Assembly (NCBI GenBank): GCA_963920765.1
Contig: OY987246.1
Coordinates: 19,960,868-20,024,867 of the forward strand
Source: Ulota crispa
Lineage: Eukaryota > Streptophyta > Bryopsida > Orthotrichales > Orthotrichaceae
Reading direction: 5' to 3'
Length of the DNA: 64,000 nucleotides
Under the pieces are notes generated by a model that ran no database searches, had not been told where the DNA came from, and worked only from the letters and a program-made list of their open reading frames with translations. The position numbers and the translations under genes are program-made. Below, in pieces: positions 13,440 to 25,208 of this stretch (position 1 is the first letter of the stretch; every line of letters starts with the position of its first letter).

Positions 13440-14037
13440 GGGTGGCTTCACACTATGACTAACCAAGTCAAGAGGCCGTGGGATTGAGTGGCCAAACTTT
13501 GATGAGAGGCCAACAAAATGAGTTGAAAATAGGTATTAAATTATTGTTTTTGACACCTTTGGTTGATTTTAGTGTGAAGTCTGCAAAGGCCAAGTCCATA
13601 GGTCAAACTCTTGGCAATAAGCTTCCACGGACTCTCAACTTGAATGGTCATAATGTGCAGCCTCCAAAGGCCAAGCTCAAAGTCCAAAGGCCAAGCCCAA
13701 AGTCCAAAGTCATAAATTTCATGGCCTCTCAACTTGAATGGTCATAGTGTGAAGCCTCCAATGGCCAAGATCTTGTAAGCTTTTGATTATTTTATGAAAA
13801 CAATGTGACGGCCTCTCAACCATAGTTTGGGTCTCCATTCTTGCTTGACCCAGACTATTGCCAAGAGGCCGTCAACCTTGGATGATAAAGCGCTGCCATG
13901 TAAACATTTGGAGGATGATGGCCTTTGGAGTTTGGCCCCTAAAGTGAAGGGTTGAGTGGCCAGACTCTCGGTTTCTTGCAATCTGATTGGCGCAGACCAA
14001 CAGCCTCTTGACCTTCGGCCATAGTATGAAGCCGCCC
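13440..14037. mobile_element. Tourist-like MITE with TTA duplication
   Basis: Ends are GGGTGGCTTCACACTATG and its complement, flanked by TTA at 13437-13439 and 14038-14040. A TTA duplication and a GGG start are typical of PIF/Harbinger (Tourist) elements. The interior has many short direct and inverted copies of a GGCCTCTCAACTTGAATGG-type motif and no coding capacity. Its right TTA overlaps the TTAA that begins the next element. Confidence 0.7.
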
Positions 14038-14490
14038 TTAATCCCTAAACATCAAAATAGCCCTTTAAGGCCAATATAATATGGCATATTTTTTCGTATT
14101 TGGAATGGATCCTTACCTCTACTACATTTGAGGTCAACAAAGAAGTTGGAATATAGATAAATGCGGTTCTAGTGAGCTATTTGAGATCTCAAGTTAAAAT
14201 TTCTTGTTGGTAGCAAATGCCAAATATATGGCACCGTATATATAGCCCTTTTGACGTTTAAAGATTAAACGTCCATAGGGCATAGTATACGCAGATGTAT
14301 AATTGTCATTTGCTACCAATAAGAAATTTTAATTTGGGATCTCAAGTAGCTCACTAGAACTGCATTGATCTATTTTTCAACTTCTTTGTTGGTCTCAAAT
14401 GTAGTAGAGGTGTGGATCCATTCCAAATACAAGGAAAATACCCCGTATTTGTATTAGTCGTAGCGGCACGCTCAGACGTTTAGGGGTTAA
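14038..14490. mobile_element. Two 225-bp TTAA elements, inverted pair
   Basis: Unit 1 (14038-14261) and unit 2 (14265-14490) are reverse-complement copies of one sequence, each bounded by TTAA, with 3 bp between them. Outer ends read TTAATCCCTAAAC and GTTTAGGGGTTAA. The shared core contains the block CTACTACATTTGAGGTCAAC, also found at 21.6, 37.5, 57.2 and 57.4 kb. No coding capacity; interpreted as piggyBac-like non-autonomous elements. Confidence 0.75.
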
Positions 14491-16492
14491 GGGTGTTTAA
14501 GAGTTTAGGATACTTCAAAGTCTTGGAAAATTCAAGAATTTTTAGTGGGGTTAGCCTTTCAACAAGCTATCATGGAACATAATTTTTGTGGAAAAAAAGC
14601 CTATAGATTATTTTAAATTAAAGGGCAAACTTGCAATTCATATGTCCCTATTAGCAGCTCTAGACTACCCTTGAAGCTGCTTTGATGTGTTCCTATACAT
14701 GTGCTTGGTGGTCCCAATCCCAACCATCTCACAACAACTTAGCAATTGACATGTGGCAAGATTTCTTGTGTAAAGGACATTCACTGCTCTACTTTGGGTT
14801 TATAATGAGTGATGAACACCTCAAAAGTAGGACTCCACTTTGGGGACTACTCATGTATGGGTGTTGTAACCTTACTTGGGTACATAACTCCAAAAGAAAA
14901 AACAAGTTTTAAAATGTGAGTTTGGGGAATTTTTAAAGCTCCAAAATCACTACACCAAATAAGGTAGGAGGCTTCTAAAATGGTGCATGCTCTAAAATGG
15001 TGCACCTTCTCAAATGTTTTCAATTTGTATATGTTGTTTTCATAGCCCTTCAACACAACTTATCCTTGGGGGGTGTGCAAATATCAATCCCCTCGTGTGC
15101 AAATATCAATCCCCTCATGTGCATATATCAATCCCCTTGTGTGCATATATCAATCCCCTCGTGTGCATATATCAATTCCCCTTTTGAAGCTCCAAAATCG
15201 TTACACCAAATAAGGTAGCCTCCTCTAATGGCAGAGTATTGTATTGTGACATGGGTTTAGTCTTTGCAATGATGAAATTTTAATTATTTTCACCCAAAGC
15301 GTTTTGTCTACATTAAAATTAAATAAATACGATTTTGATTTTGTAAGTACATAATTATTTCACTATTTATCATATATTAAATGTGAACAAAATATCATGT
15401 TCTTTTGAATTCAAAAGGGCAATAAAAATGAAAATGGTTTATTTTTTATAATGTTCTCACGAATAGAAGTGGGTGTGTGTAACAAGTTTTAATAAAATTG
15501 TTAACAGTTCAAGGTACAAGTAATTCAAAACCCTTTCACCATTGACATTTTATTAGTGAACTTTTTTTCATAGCTCTTATTCAGTTTTCACAAATTTTGT
15601 TATTTATTTCTTGATGATTTGTGGAAATTTGTTTTTAACATTTTTCAATTAATAAAAAACAAAACCCATGTCACACTACAAGTAGATTATTTTGAAACCA
15701 ACAATAGCTAGCTTTGAAAAAGACTTTGAAAAGATACTATATTCTTGCATGCAATTGGTTCATACTTGTTTTGGAACAAGGTTGTAGAGGTAGCGGTTTT
15801 AAGTGAACCTATGAAACAAGAATAGGTCCAAATGAAGAATCTACATTTATATTGCATAAAATATTCATTCTTGAGGAATTTTGTTTTGTTCTGTTTTGCA
15901 TTCTTCCTTATCCTTGTTTTTGCATAGATTGAGCTCAATTTCTTAAGAAATTCCCCATATCTTACAAGCTAAGTGGCTTATTATAATTGTTCATAGTATT
16001 TCTATTTTAATGCATTTAGGTTGCCTTAACAATTAGGTTGCCTTATCTTGGCAAAGTTACCTCAAGAGTCACCCTTGGCTCCCTAGAGAGGCATGTAACT
16101 CTCTTTATGTTGCACTAATTCTTGGTTCTATATAAAATTCTAACTTCCCTGCTCCTTGGCTTTGACGCTTGTTGATGCGTCCAACTTTTGCTTGCTTCCT
16201 TCATTGTTTATCACATTTTTTTATTGAATTTTCTTATTGTGGTCTTGGTAAATATTGAAATAGTGCAAAATGTCAAGAAATTAGTAAGGGGCAACCTAAA
16301 TGCACTATTTGGAGTAGGTTCTTCTCTTCCTATATTTTTTTGCAATGTCCAATTAATTTTGTATTGGATTTTTTTTTCAATTTGTAGAATCTTATAATAA
16401 GGCTAATTCACAGTAGTCACCAATTAGAGATATGGGACAAGGTATGAAAAAACAAAAACCAACCAAAATTACACAGTGGTAGTTAACCTCTA
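14491..16492. other. AT-rich intergenic DNA with repeat fragments
   Basis: No gene recognised. Near-identical direct blocks of about 30 bp (about 14938 and 15186) each run into the terminal motif TAAGGTAG of the TA-flanked MITE family; the first continues as a fragment of that family to about 15060. Between them lies the 22-bp tandem array at 15073-15182. The remainder shows no structure that I can support. Confidence 0.55.
15073..15182. repeat. 22-bp tandem repeat, five copies
   Basis: The unit begins GTGTGCAAATATCAATCCCC and is repeated five times with few changes. The same motif borders the foldback element near 23.9 and 24.3 kb. There are no spacers, so it is not a CRISPR. Confidence 0.9.
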
Positions 16493-17110
16493 AAGGCCCA
16501 AGCCCCTTTTTCTTTGAAAGTCACTCAAAATTGCCACTTTTAGGGGAATAAGGTATGTACACCCATAAGCGTCAGTGTCCCCATAATCGCCACCTTTGAA
16601 AATCTTGCAAAATCTGTGGAAACGGATAGATGTAATGACAAGGATGTACAACATGTGAACATGAAATCTTGAAAGTGGTTATGGGTGCAATGGCAATTTG
16701 CTCTTTAAAAATTCACAACCTATTCTCACAATATCCAAATAATACATTCAAAAGTGCAAACTTATTATTTTTTTGTTCCTAATAGGATCCTATAATTTGC
16801 TAGTTGTTTATTGATACTCATCATGTTCAAAACCCTTAATTTGACGCTTATGGGAGTACATACCTTAAGTAGAATGGTAGGAAAAAAAGTTTTTTTCAAA
16901 GATCCAACCGTAAGATCTTGCCCTAGACTATGGGAGGTACTTGAGGGAAAAAAATTGGGTCATTCTAGGTGTAGAAGAGTGAGATATTGACATCTAAAGT
17001 GAAAAAAAAGTATTTTTCATTGTTGCCCAAAAACATAAAAAGTCTTTGACCACTCCTACATCAAAAAAATTGCTCTACATAAAACTGAGGTTTTTTTTTT
17101 CCCATGTAGA
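16493..17110 (+). mobile_element. 5' part of a 925-bp-class TTAA element
   Basis: It begins TTAACCTCTAAAGGCCC (TTAA at 16493-16496) and continues with the CACTCAAAATTGCCAC and GTAAGATCTTGCCCTAGACTA blocks shared with the elements at 51916, 54150 and 36050. It is interrupted by the MITE at 16551-16865. The right end could not be found, so the boundary given is approximate. Confidence 0.6.
16551..16865 (-). mobile_element. TA-flanked MITE, AGGTA family, 315 bp
   Basis: Ends are AGGTATGTAC...GTACATACCT with TA at 16549-16550 and 16866-16867. The body is the reverse complement of the element at 29945-30668 once that copy's 402-bp insertion is removed. It interrupts the TTAA element that starts at 16493. 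Confidence 0.8.
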
Positions 17111-17197
17111 AGCCAAGTTAAGTATGTATGGGAGAATTTTTAAAAGAATTGGAGGTGTAAATCATACTTTGTAAAATCTTACAATGCCGTTGACAAA

Positions 17198-17660
17198 TTG
17201 AGAGGAGCACGCCTTGGGAACATTTGGGGTGTTTGGCTGCAACTATGTGTATGGTTGGTGAATCTTTACGCAAACTCTAACAAAATTCTACAGAGCATCT
17301 GCTTTACAAAATGAACTTTTTCTACTACCAACTCAAAAGGAAAATTCTAAAGAGCGGCTGCTCTCCACAATGAGCTTTTTCTTCTATAGACTCAAAAAAG
17401 AGCATTTTGCAAAGCACATACCAAATGTTAGGTTGAGAGGAGCACGCTTTAAGAACACTTGGGGTGTTTGGCTGCAACTGTGTATATGGTTGGTTAATCT
17501 TCACACAAATTCTAACAAAATTCTACAGAGCATCTGCTCTGCAAAATGGGCCTCTTCTACTATCAACTCAAAGGTAAAATTCTAGAGAGCAGCTGCTTTC
17601 CAAAATGAGCTTTTTCCTCTATAGATTCAAAAAGGAGAATTTTACAAAGCACCTGCTTTG
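17198..17660. repeat. 235-bp tandem duplication
   Basis: Two successive diverged copies begin TTGAGAGGAGCACGC at 17198 and 17433. Both contain GGGGTGTTTGGCTGCAACT and AATTCTACAGAGCATCTGCT. No coding function is apparent. Confidence 0.75.
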
Positions 17661-17739
17661 CATAATAAGATCCTCCTCAATTTCCCTAATCCCTCCAAAA
17701 GTCTCAAGACCTATAATCTATCAAACTCTCAAATCTACG

Positions 17740-17883
17740 AACTTCCCAAAATCTATGAACTTCCCAAAATCTATGAACTTCCCAAAATCTATGAACTTCC
17801 CAAAATCTATGAACTTCCCAAAATCTATAAACTTCCCAAAATCTATAAACTTCCCAAAATCTATAAACTTCCCAAAATCTATG
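17740..17883. repeat. 18-bp minisatellite, eight copies
   Basis: Eight tandem copies of AACTTCCCAAAATCTATG; the later copies have A for G in the last position. Because 18 is a multiple of three, all frames stay open and give spurious repetitive reading frames on both strands. Confidence 0.95.
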
Positions 17884-18939
17884 AAAAACTCCAAAATCTC
17901 TCAATCTTTCAAACAACATAACTCTCTTAAAAATCTTTCAAAGACAATGAATGATAACAATCTGAAAAACTAATCCACCAAGCTATCATCCATGAAATTT
18001 TCAAAAGAAAATATCAACCTCATCAAAAGTTATGGCTCTCCAAAGTTGCAGCCTCCCTTTCATACCTTTACTCCTTCATAATTTTCTCCTCAAAGTTTCA
18101 AATCTCAACTTTTGTCTCAACTCCAATAGTTTCTTAAAAAGCTAAGACAAAAAAGAACACACCCTATAAATCTTGTTGTACAATAATGAGCTGAACATTA
18201 GCTATGGCTTGTCAAAGTCTCAGATTTTCTACCTCATATGACTTGGCTATCATCAAATTCAAGCAATCATAATCTTTGCATCCTAGCTGCAAATCAAATT
18301 TGCAAATACAATTTGAAAACGTCTCTTCACCAAAAACAAGCTCTCAAAATTTCATAAACAAAAGATACAATAGACAATAGATAAAAGATACATAACCTAG
18401 GAGCTATCCTCCTTTTAAGGTTTGATTTTTTCTACTGGCAATTAACTGCCACTCACACTCAACTCCCACTTGTTAAAGAGAAACTTTACTTTACTTTTCT
18501 ACCATTACTAAAATAAAGTGCACTTTAGTTCATCCTCTAACCCATACTTAACCTCCACTCAAGATTCTTATTCTCTTATCCTCTCTCGTTTTCCAAATCC
18601 AATCCATTTCTTTTAGCAATTTTGTTTAGTTTAAAAACAAAATGTATTACCTATTGAAAATCAAATATATTTAAGTAAGCTATGAATATCTACATGATGG
18701 AATACTTTCCATCAAGACATTGTAATGTCCTGAAATTTGCATATACATTAGGCAAAATTGGAGGATTTATGTAAAGTTCAAAAATTTGAATTACTTTGAT
18801 CCAAATGGTGAAAACGAAGGAATTTTAATCTACTACAATTCAAAAAAAAATTAAAAAAATAAATACACAAAGAATTCAAAAAAGTAAAGTACCAAATTTT
18901 ACAAGGGGCAAAAGAAATGGAGGTTTGGGAGTCCCATAC

Positions 18940-19287
18940 CTACCCGCAAACTAAAATTTCTCATAACTTTCATCTCATTAATCAAAATTGAATGATTCAA
19001 AGCTTTGCACATACGTAAAAATCTAAAGAACCAATTTCAAACTTTTATATTTGAAAAACGCAAACTTATTTTTTGGGTTGCCCGCTTCTTTCTTGTTTTT
19101 TGGTTATTCAAGCATAACTTCTTCAATAAATGTTGGAATGAAAGAAAAAACTAGATGCCCACGTAGATCTTTGAATTCCCCACGTTTGATAAAAGATTCA
19201 TAAAATAACATAAAATAGTTTAGTTGTAGGTACATGCCTGAAATCCCGCTTGGCCCCCAAGGGACCACTTGGGCCTTTAGGGATTAA
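18940..19287 (+). mobile_element. 3' part of a 925-bp-class TTAA element
   Basis: The stretch matches the last 345 bp of the element ending at 37357 (CTCATAACTTTCATC block, then GGGCCTTTAGGGATTAA with TTAA at 19284-19287). The left end is not recognisable. Confidence 0.55.
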
Positions 19288-20022
19288 GAGTGACCAATGA
19301 AGCCTCTACTGGAAATGGATTAATTATCTAAACTTCATGGACCTAGATGGTATCTATGTGACATCAAGGTCATTTGACCTCATCAAATCATTGGATGTAC
19401 TATGATTGTAAACACCCCCATCAATACCATAGTGTCAATTCATGACCACCTCATTGATGTGCTAAGGCTAAAACAACCAAGCCATAGATCATAGAATAAT
19501 ATACACTAATTTGATAGTTGATGTAAGTTCTTTTTGAAACCATCTTGCACAAGAGCTTGCAAAAGAATGCATTTTTATTTTTCACAAATAACAATGCTCT
19601 TGATTAGAATAGAATTTGAGCTTACATTCAAAAAAATAGAAATATATTATCATTCATTTTGCCATAAAAAGGTTGGATGTAATCCATTTTGTTCTATTTT
19701 TTGGTGAATTAAAAAGGTAAGGACTTTAAGAGGTAAAATTGCGTTGCTCTATGATACATAAGTCAAGATATAAGTACTTGAAGTGTAGGTTTGCAATTAT
19801 GTGTTCCTTGATTTTTGTTTTTGAAAATAATATTGAACTTAAATGTGCTGAGCAGTAGGAGTCAAGCATTTTTGGAACTAAAGGTCTCAATCCTTGCTTC
19901 TTATTGGTTGAGTCAAGATTTGATTTGTCTCCAATTTCGAAAATTGGGTCCATCAAGAATGGGAGGCTGTTTTTTTGCCTTAAATCTTATTTTTCTAGAT
20001 CACATGAACATCCAAAATTAAA
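19288..20022. other. AT-rich intergenic DNA, nothing recognised
   Basis: No open frame with a recognisable product and no clear repeat boundary. It ends at the 9-bp target duplication of the next element. Confidence 0.5.
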
Positions 20023-20455
20023 GGGGAAATTACAAATAGGGCATGAAAATGTAAAATATTATAGATAGGGGCGCAATTTCAAAATTATTACAAATAGGAG
20101 CATGATTTCAAAAAAAATTATATTTTTTTGTAATTTTTTTTGGTTTGGACATTGGTTGATTAAGATACATCACATTAAATGTTAGCTAATTTCTAAAAAA
20201 CTTAAAGGTCTCTCCAAATCAAGCCTAAATAAAGAAATTTTAATGAAAGGGATGTCAATTTTTGGAAACTTTTAAATGTTCTGGAAGTTAGCTAACATTG
20301 AATGTGATGTATCTAAATCAATCAATATCTAAACTAAACAAAATTACAAAAAATCACATTTTTTTTAAAAATCGTGCCCCTATTTGTAATTATTTTGAAA
20401 CTGCGCCCCTATCTGTAACTTTTTACATTTTCATGCCCCTATATGTAATTTTCCC
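20023..20455. mobile_element. Foldback element with 9-bp target duplication
   Basis: A nearly complete palindrome of 433 bp: GGGGAAATTACAAATAGG at the left pairs with the complement at the right, and similarity continues inward for more than 150 bp. It is flanked by the 9-bp direct repeat AAAATTAAA (20014-20022 and 20456-20464). A 9-bp duplication with long inverted ends fits a Mutator-like non-autonomous element. The same terminal motif occurs at 27786-28097. Confidence 0.8.
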
Positions 20456-20464
20456 AAAATTAAA

Positions 20465-21170
20465 TTATTATATTAAAATAGTTGTATTTCAAACTATGTA
20501 GGATAAAATTGAAATCTCAAGAAATCAACTTGGTTTCCTTCATTCCTTCTCTTTTTAAATTGTCATAGCTTGTACTTAAGGCCTCAACTTTTTGGCTTCA
20601 AGACTTTAGAAATGAGAGAAATGGCCATCGCTACAATCTTTATGACAATGAGGGCTCGAGGTTGCTTTTGAGGCCATATGGGCTAAAATTTGATTCAAAT
20701 GGTCCTAGGATTAAATAATCTCACCTTCTCAAACTTCTAATGTAAATTGGCAATTTGAAATGGACCAAATCCCAAGTCCTTATTCACTTTTAATCATGGT
20801 TCCATGACAGCATTTTTCAAAAAAATTGGCACAAGAAATATAAGACTTTGTTCCAACGTTCAGTTGGGTTTAGTAAAAACAAAAGTCCAATTTGGAATTA
20901 ATCTCAACAATTCTTTGCATGAGTTCTTGGTCATTATTTCTTGTCGGTCAGCTACCCCTTATGTTGATTACTATTGTCAGCTTCCAGCCTTCCACGCATT
21001 TATGATTAGAGATCCATTGTATAAATAGACATAAATCTAGGTTGAATTACCAACATTCAATTCTATACTAAGGTTGATATGCATTTAACCACCTGTTAAG
21101 TCCAATTTAATGCGATAAAGGTGCAAATGCAGACGATTTGCGTATTGGTGAAAGAAACATACTTCAACCC
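20465..21170. other. AT-rich intergenic DNA, nothing recognised
   Basis: No gene or clear repeat boundary was found; the frame at 20804-21028 has no recognisable family. Confidence 0.5.
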
Positions 21171-21809
21171 TTAAATGTCCCAAGTGCATAGTAAGGTAGT
21201 ACGCTCGAAAAGCGTTTGCTCATTTTGAACCATCCAATAGTCTGTTGTGAAATGGTGCACTGGTGGCTCTTACATTAGCCTCTTATAACTCATTGAATAT
21301 ATGGAAGAAAATTTGTTTTTAATTGCAAGAACCAATCATTCTCCTTGCTTTCTCAAATCTCTTCACAACTTACAAGTGAACGGTTCTTGGAAGGTTTAAG
21401 GTTAATAATAAGTACCTATGACACATGCACTTTGAGAATTCATAAGTAACTCAAAAATGCTTCAAAAAATATGAAACAACTTGTGTTGCATTCAGCATCT
21501 ATTTCTCTTTGTTTGAAAAATGAACTAAAAATCCTTCCATCCATGAAAGACCATGAAAAAGAGGGATGAGCCCTTAGATGGGCAGTTTTCAAGCGTACTA
21601 CCTTAGATATGTTGCCATATATTTGGCATTTGCTACCAACAAGAAATTTTAACTTGGGATCTCAAATAGCTCACTACAATCACATTTATCTATATTCCAA
21701 CTTCTTTGTTGATCTCAAATGTAGTAGAGGTGTAGATCCATTCCAAATACAAGAAAAATACCCCGTATTGTACTAGTCACAAAGGGCCTTTTTGACGTTT
21801 CCAGGTTAA
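21171..21809 (-). mobile_element. 227-bp-class TTAA element split by a MITE
   Basis: TTAA at 21171-21174 and 21806-21809. Removing the MITE (21194-21603 plus one TA) leaves 227 bp, the standard length of this class, in the same orientation as 14265-14490. The core CAACTTCTTTGTTGATCTCA is shared with the other members. Confidence 0.75.
21194..21603. mobile_element. TA-flanked MITE, AGGTA family, 410 bp
   Basis: Ends AGGTAGTACGCTCGAAAA and complement, with TA at 21192-21193 and 21604-21605. It is inserted in the 227-bp TTAA element. Confidence 0.8.
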
Positions 21810-23152
21810 ATGAATTGATTAAAAGAGTTAGATTTGAACTCAAACAATAAATTCTCACAAATCTTGCACATTTTGAATCCACAATCAATTTTACAAAAAA
21901 AATTCAATTATTCATTTAAAAGTAATTGATGATTGTCTATAAATACAATGATAGTTCTAACAATTTGAATTTGACCACAATTTACATCTTTTGTTTGATA
22001 GTTACTACTAATTACTCATCTACATTGCACTTTACATTCCTTGCATAATTAAAAATTGAACTTATTTTTGATATGTGAAAATTTTATTTCAATCTATCTA
22101 TATAACATAATACAATTTACCCATGTGGCAATCCTTTTACTGCAATATTTTTACCACATGGGTAAATGAATATGCATGGGTAAAAATTTTCTTAGGTAAG
22201 AAAGTTGCGTACATAAAAACTTGCGGAGGTAAAAAATTGCATGGCGATCCTTTTATTGCAATCCTTTTATTGCGATCCTTTTATTGCAATCCTTTTATTG
22301 CGATCCTTTTATTGCAATCCTTTTATTGCGATCCTTTTATTGCAATCCTTTTATTGCGATCCTTTTATTGCGTGGATAAAAATTTGCTTGGGTAAAAATC
22401 TTGTGTAGGTAAAAACCTGCAGAGGCAAAAATTTGCGTAGGTAAAAATCTGTGAGAGAAAAAAATATATGGATAAATAATTGTATTTGTAAAAAAATAAG
22501 TGGGTAAATAATAAAAATATAACAAAATTGTGTGAATAATTACCATGTGGGTAAATTTTTGTGTAGGTAAAAAATAAATAACAATTTTTTGCATGAGTGA
22601 ATAGTGACATTTCATTTACTACATCTGTAGAGAACTCTATGGATATAGAATAAAAATGCTTTAGTGCAAGGGAATGTTTTGTAAACAAAGACAAATGTTT
22701 TATTGCATGGGTAAAGTTTGAAATTGGAAAGCACAAATAAAAAGTAAAAATTATTTTCTTGCCAAGGAAATGTTTTGCGTAATTGGGCTTGATCTTATTT
22801 TACATCCCGTTGGACCGACAGGTGCCTATACTAGTACATTCACCTAACAAAACAAGGCTACAGTCACTACAAATATAGGAGCCTAACCAAAACTAAGATA
22901 TCAAATTAGCCTTTACACTAGATAAAATAGGATTTATAGGAATTAACCTACAATAGGCCATTTTTTTTAACAAAATGAAGCCAAATTGGCTGGCAACAAA
23001 TTTGACAGATTTGGAACAGTGGTGGTTGACACCTCCATTTGTTACCCAATAGATTGTGGACAACAAAGATCCAACAAAATTTTGCAACACCAAAAAAAAT
23101 GTTTTGATCGACAATGTTATAACTTGGTTGTGCTTGTCTGCTTGGGCACTAT
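21810..23152. other. AT-rich intergenic DNA with short tandem repeats
   Basis: No gene recognised. Besides the perfect array at 22246-22371, the stretch 22123-22600 is filled with loose copies of a GGTAAAAATTTGC-like motif. Confidence 0.6.
22246..22371. repeat. 14-bp tandem repeat, nine units in strict alternation
   Basis: Nine units of GATCCTTTTATTGC in which the first base alternates G, A, G, A and so on without exception, so the higher-order unit is 28 bp. The lack of point changes suggests recent expansion. Confidence 0.95.
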
Positions 23153-24394
23153 TTAACTCCTAAATGCCCAAGGGTGTTTTTCTCATTTTTAGAAGGCATT
23201 GTTGAAATTTTTGAAATGTCCTTGTAAGATCATTACTAAGCATCAAAACAAAATTGTAACCTTAGAATCTTAAACTTCAAGGCTTATGGATGGCGCTACC
23301 TAAGAAAAATCCAAAATGGCCACATGGATTTTAAGCTATTTGTAATTGAATGAGGATTGATATGATTTTTTTGCTTTTTTTTAGCTGCCCAAAACTTCTA
23401 ATGCAAATTGGCAACTTTTGGATACAAAATTGGGAAACAACCACTTACTACTTGTGTTTATTGTTGTTACTTGAAAATTAAAGTCCCCTCTTCCAAATCC
23501 ATTACCACAATTCAAATTTCACAAATGAGCTTGCATTGCAGCTATCAAATTACAATTGCCTAATACACAAAAAAAGAATAGCTTCAATTATTGACCAAAA
23601 ATCATTATGAATGGCAAAAAAATCAATGGTGAAAGAATTCTAATTTTTATAACAAAGATCATCCACGTGAAATTAGTCCAAAAGCACTTTTAGATTTTGA
23701 TAAATGACAACATTTCTTTAAAGGGCCCTTACTGCCCAATGAAGTGCCATGACACTATTCACAATACTATTCATGACACAAGAGGTATACTTTCCACCAA
23801 AAACAATTGGAATAAGATATGGAGGAAATAAAAATTAAGCATTGAAGCTTACTTCAACCCACAACTTCTCCAAAAAAAAAGGAACTGATGTGTGCATACC
23901 AAGGGGTTGATATTTGCACACCCCCTCTATGAGGTAAATTATAAATTTCTACCATCAAAAATCTAAATTTGAGAATTTTGAATTCAAATTTGGACTTATA
24001 GACCATGGTTCAATCTAGAACTATAAAAGAGGTTGCAATTCAACAACACCCAATGAAAAAGCTTATCTTTTTTTACAAACAAAAGTAAAAGTAACATTTT
24101 TTCTCATAGTTAAACTTTTTCATTAGGTGTTGTTCAATTGCAACCTTTTTTTATGGTTCAAGAGTAAACCATGGTCTCTAAATCCAAAACTAAATTCAAA
24201 ATTCTCAAATTCAACTTTTTATGGTAGAAATCTATAAATTACCTTCCAAGGGGTGTGCAAATATCAACCCCATGTGCACATATCAATTCCCCCCAAAAAA
24301 AATCCCTTAAAACAATCAAATTTGTGCCTTCAACAAGGTTTCAAAGTTTCCTTTACAACACCAAGATTTGGTGCCTAGGGCATCTAGGGGTTAA
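23153..24394 (+). mobile_element. TTAA element, 1242 bp, carrying a foldback
   Basis: Left end TTAACTCCTAAATGCCCAAG (TTAA 23153-23156), right end GGGCATCTAGGGGTTAA (TTAA 24391-24394), inverted matches of one another. No coding capacity. The interior contains the inverted repeat at about 23885-24290. Confidence 0.7.
23885..24290. mobile_element. Foldback repeat nested in the TTAA element
   Basis: The arms (about 23885-24060 and 24115-24290) are reverse complements, including GGGGTTGATATTTGCACACC and the GTTGCAATTCAACAACACC block. The centre is about 55 bp. Target duplication not resolved, so the ends are approximate. Confidence 0.6.
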
Positions 24395-25208
24395 GCACCC
24401 AAGTTAGTGTCAACTTGGGCCTCTGGAACCAAGGGGACACTCTGACCTAGTGCTCATAATCACTTTTCACCTAATGTTATGCTCCTTTTCAAAAACAAAT
24501 TTGCAATTTCACGGCAATTCCGATCTCCCATCACCACGCTAGCATGATCCATACATATTTTGGAAATCACTCGTTATTTGCAGAAATACCAAATCTGAGA
24601 TTTATTGGAAAATATTGCCGTCAAATTACTAATGAAAACAACAAACACCAAATGAAGAATGAGTTGTATTTGTATTACACAATCCGTTTGGAATTAGAGA
24701 TAGAGTTTAGGTTATTTGAATTTTTCTATAAATATGATACAAGCTAGAGTAGTTGTTCAAGTTGAAGAATATATGCAAGGTCGCATGCTAGAACATGCAA
24801 GCTTGGAATGGCAGCTATATGGTGCAACTGAAGGCTCCCCTATGAGAACGATACATGGTTCAAGGATAAAAGATAGCAGATGATACCAGACGCTGGATGA
24901 TCAGATAGTAATCCTGGTTACTTCAAAAGCGATCCTGAAGATTCAAAGGAACAATGAGGCGTTTTGTTGGCACTAACATACATAAACTCTTGTACAATAC
25001 AACCATTGTGCATCTTAGCCACAAGTTAGAACCAGGTCCATCATGATAAGAAAAGAACGTGTGCGTACCAACGTAAAATCCCCCATTAATGCATGACTAA
25101 TATGAATACAATTAGTGCCAACTACCCGGCCTTTACAAACAATAGACCTTGTCTAAGCAAATGAGTAAATAAAGAACATTCATCACTCAGTTAGCTGGTA
25201 CAGCATGA
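24395..25208. other. Intergenic DNA and probable 3' end of the USP39-like transcript
   Basis: No other gene recognised. The part next to 25208 is more balanced in composition and directly follows the minus-strand stop codon, so it probably includes the 3' untranslated region. Confidence 0.4.

Noticed and set aside
15073..15182. Possible CRISPR-like array
   Set aside because: Repeats are contiguous with no spacers, and the genome is eukaryotic.
17605..17973. Open frames of 71-122 codons around the 18-bp minisatellite
   Set aside because: They exist because the repeat length is a multiple of three and has no stop in any of these frames; both strands are open and there is no domain.
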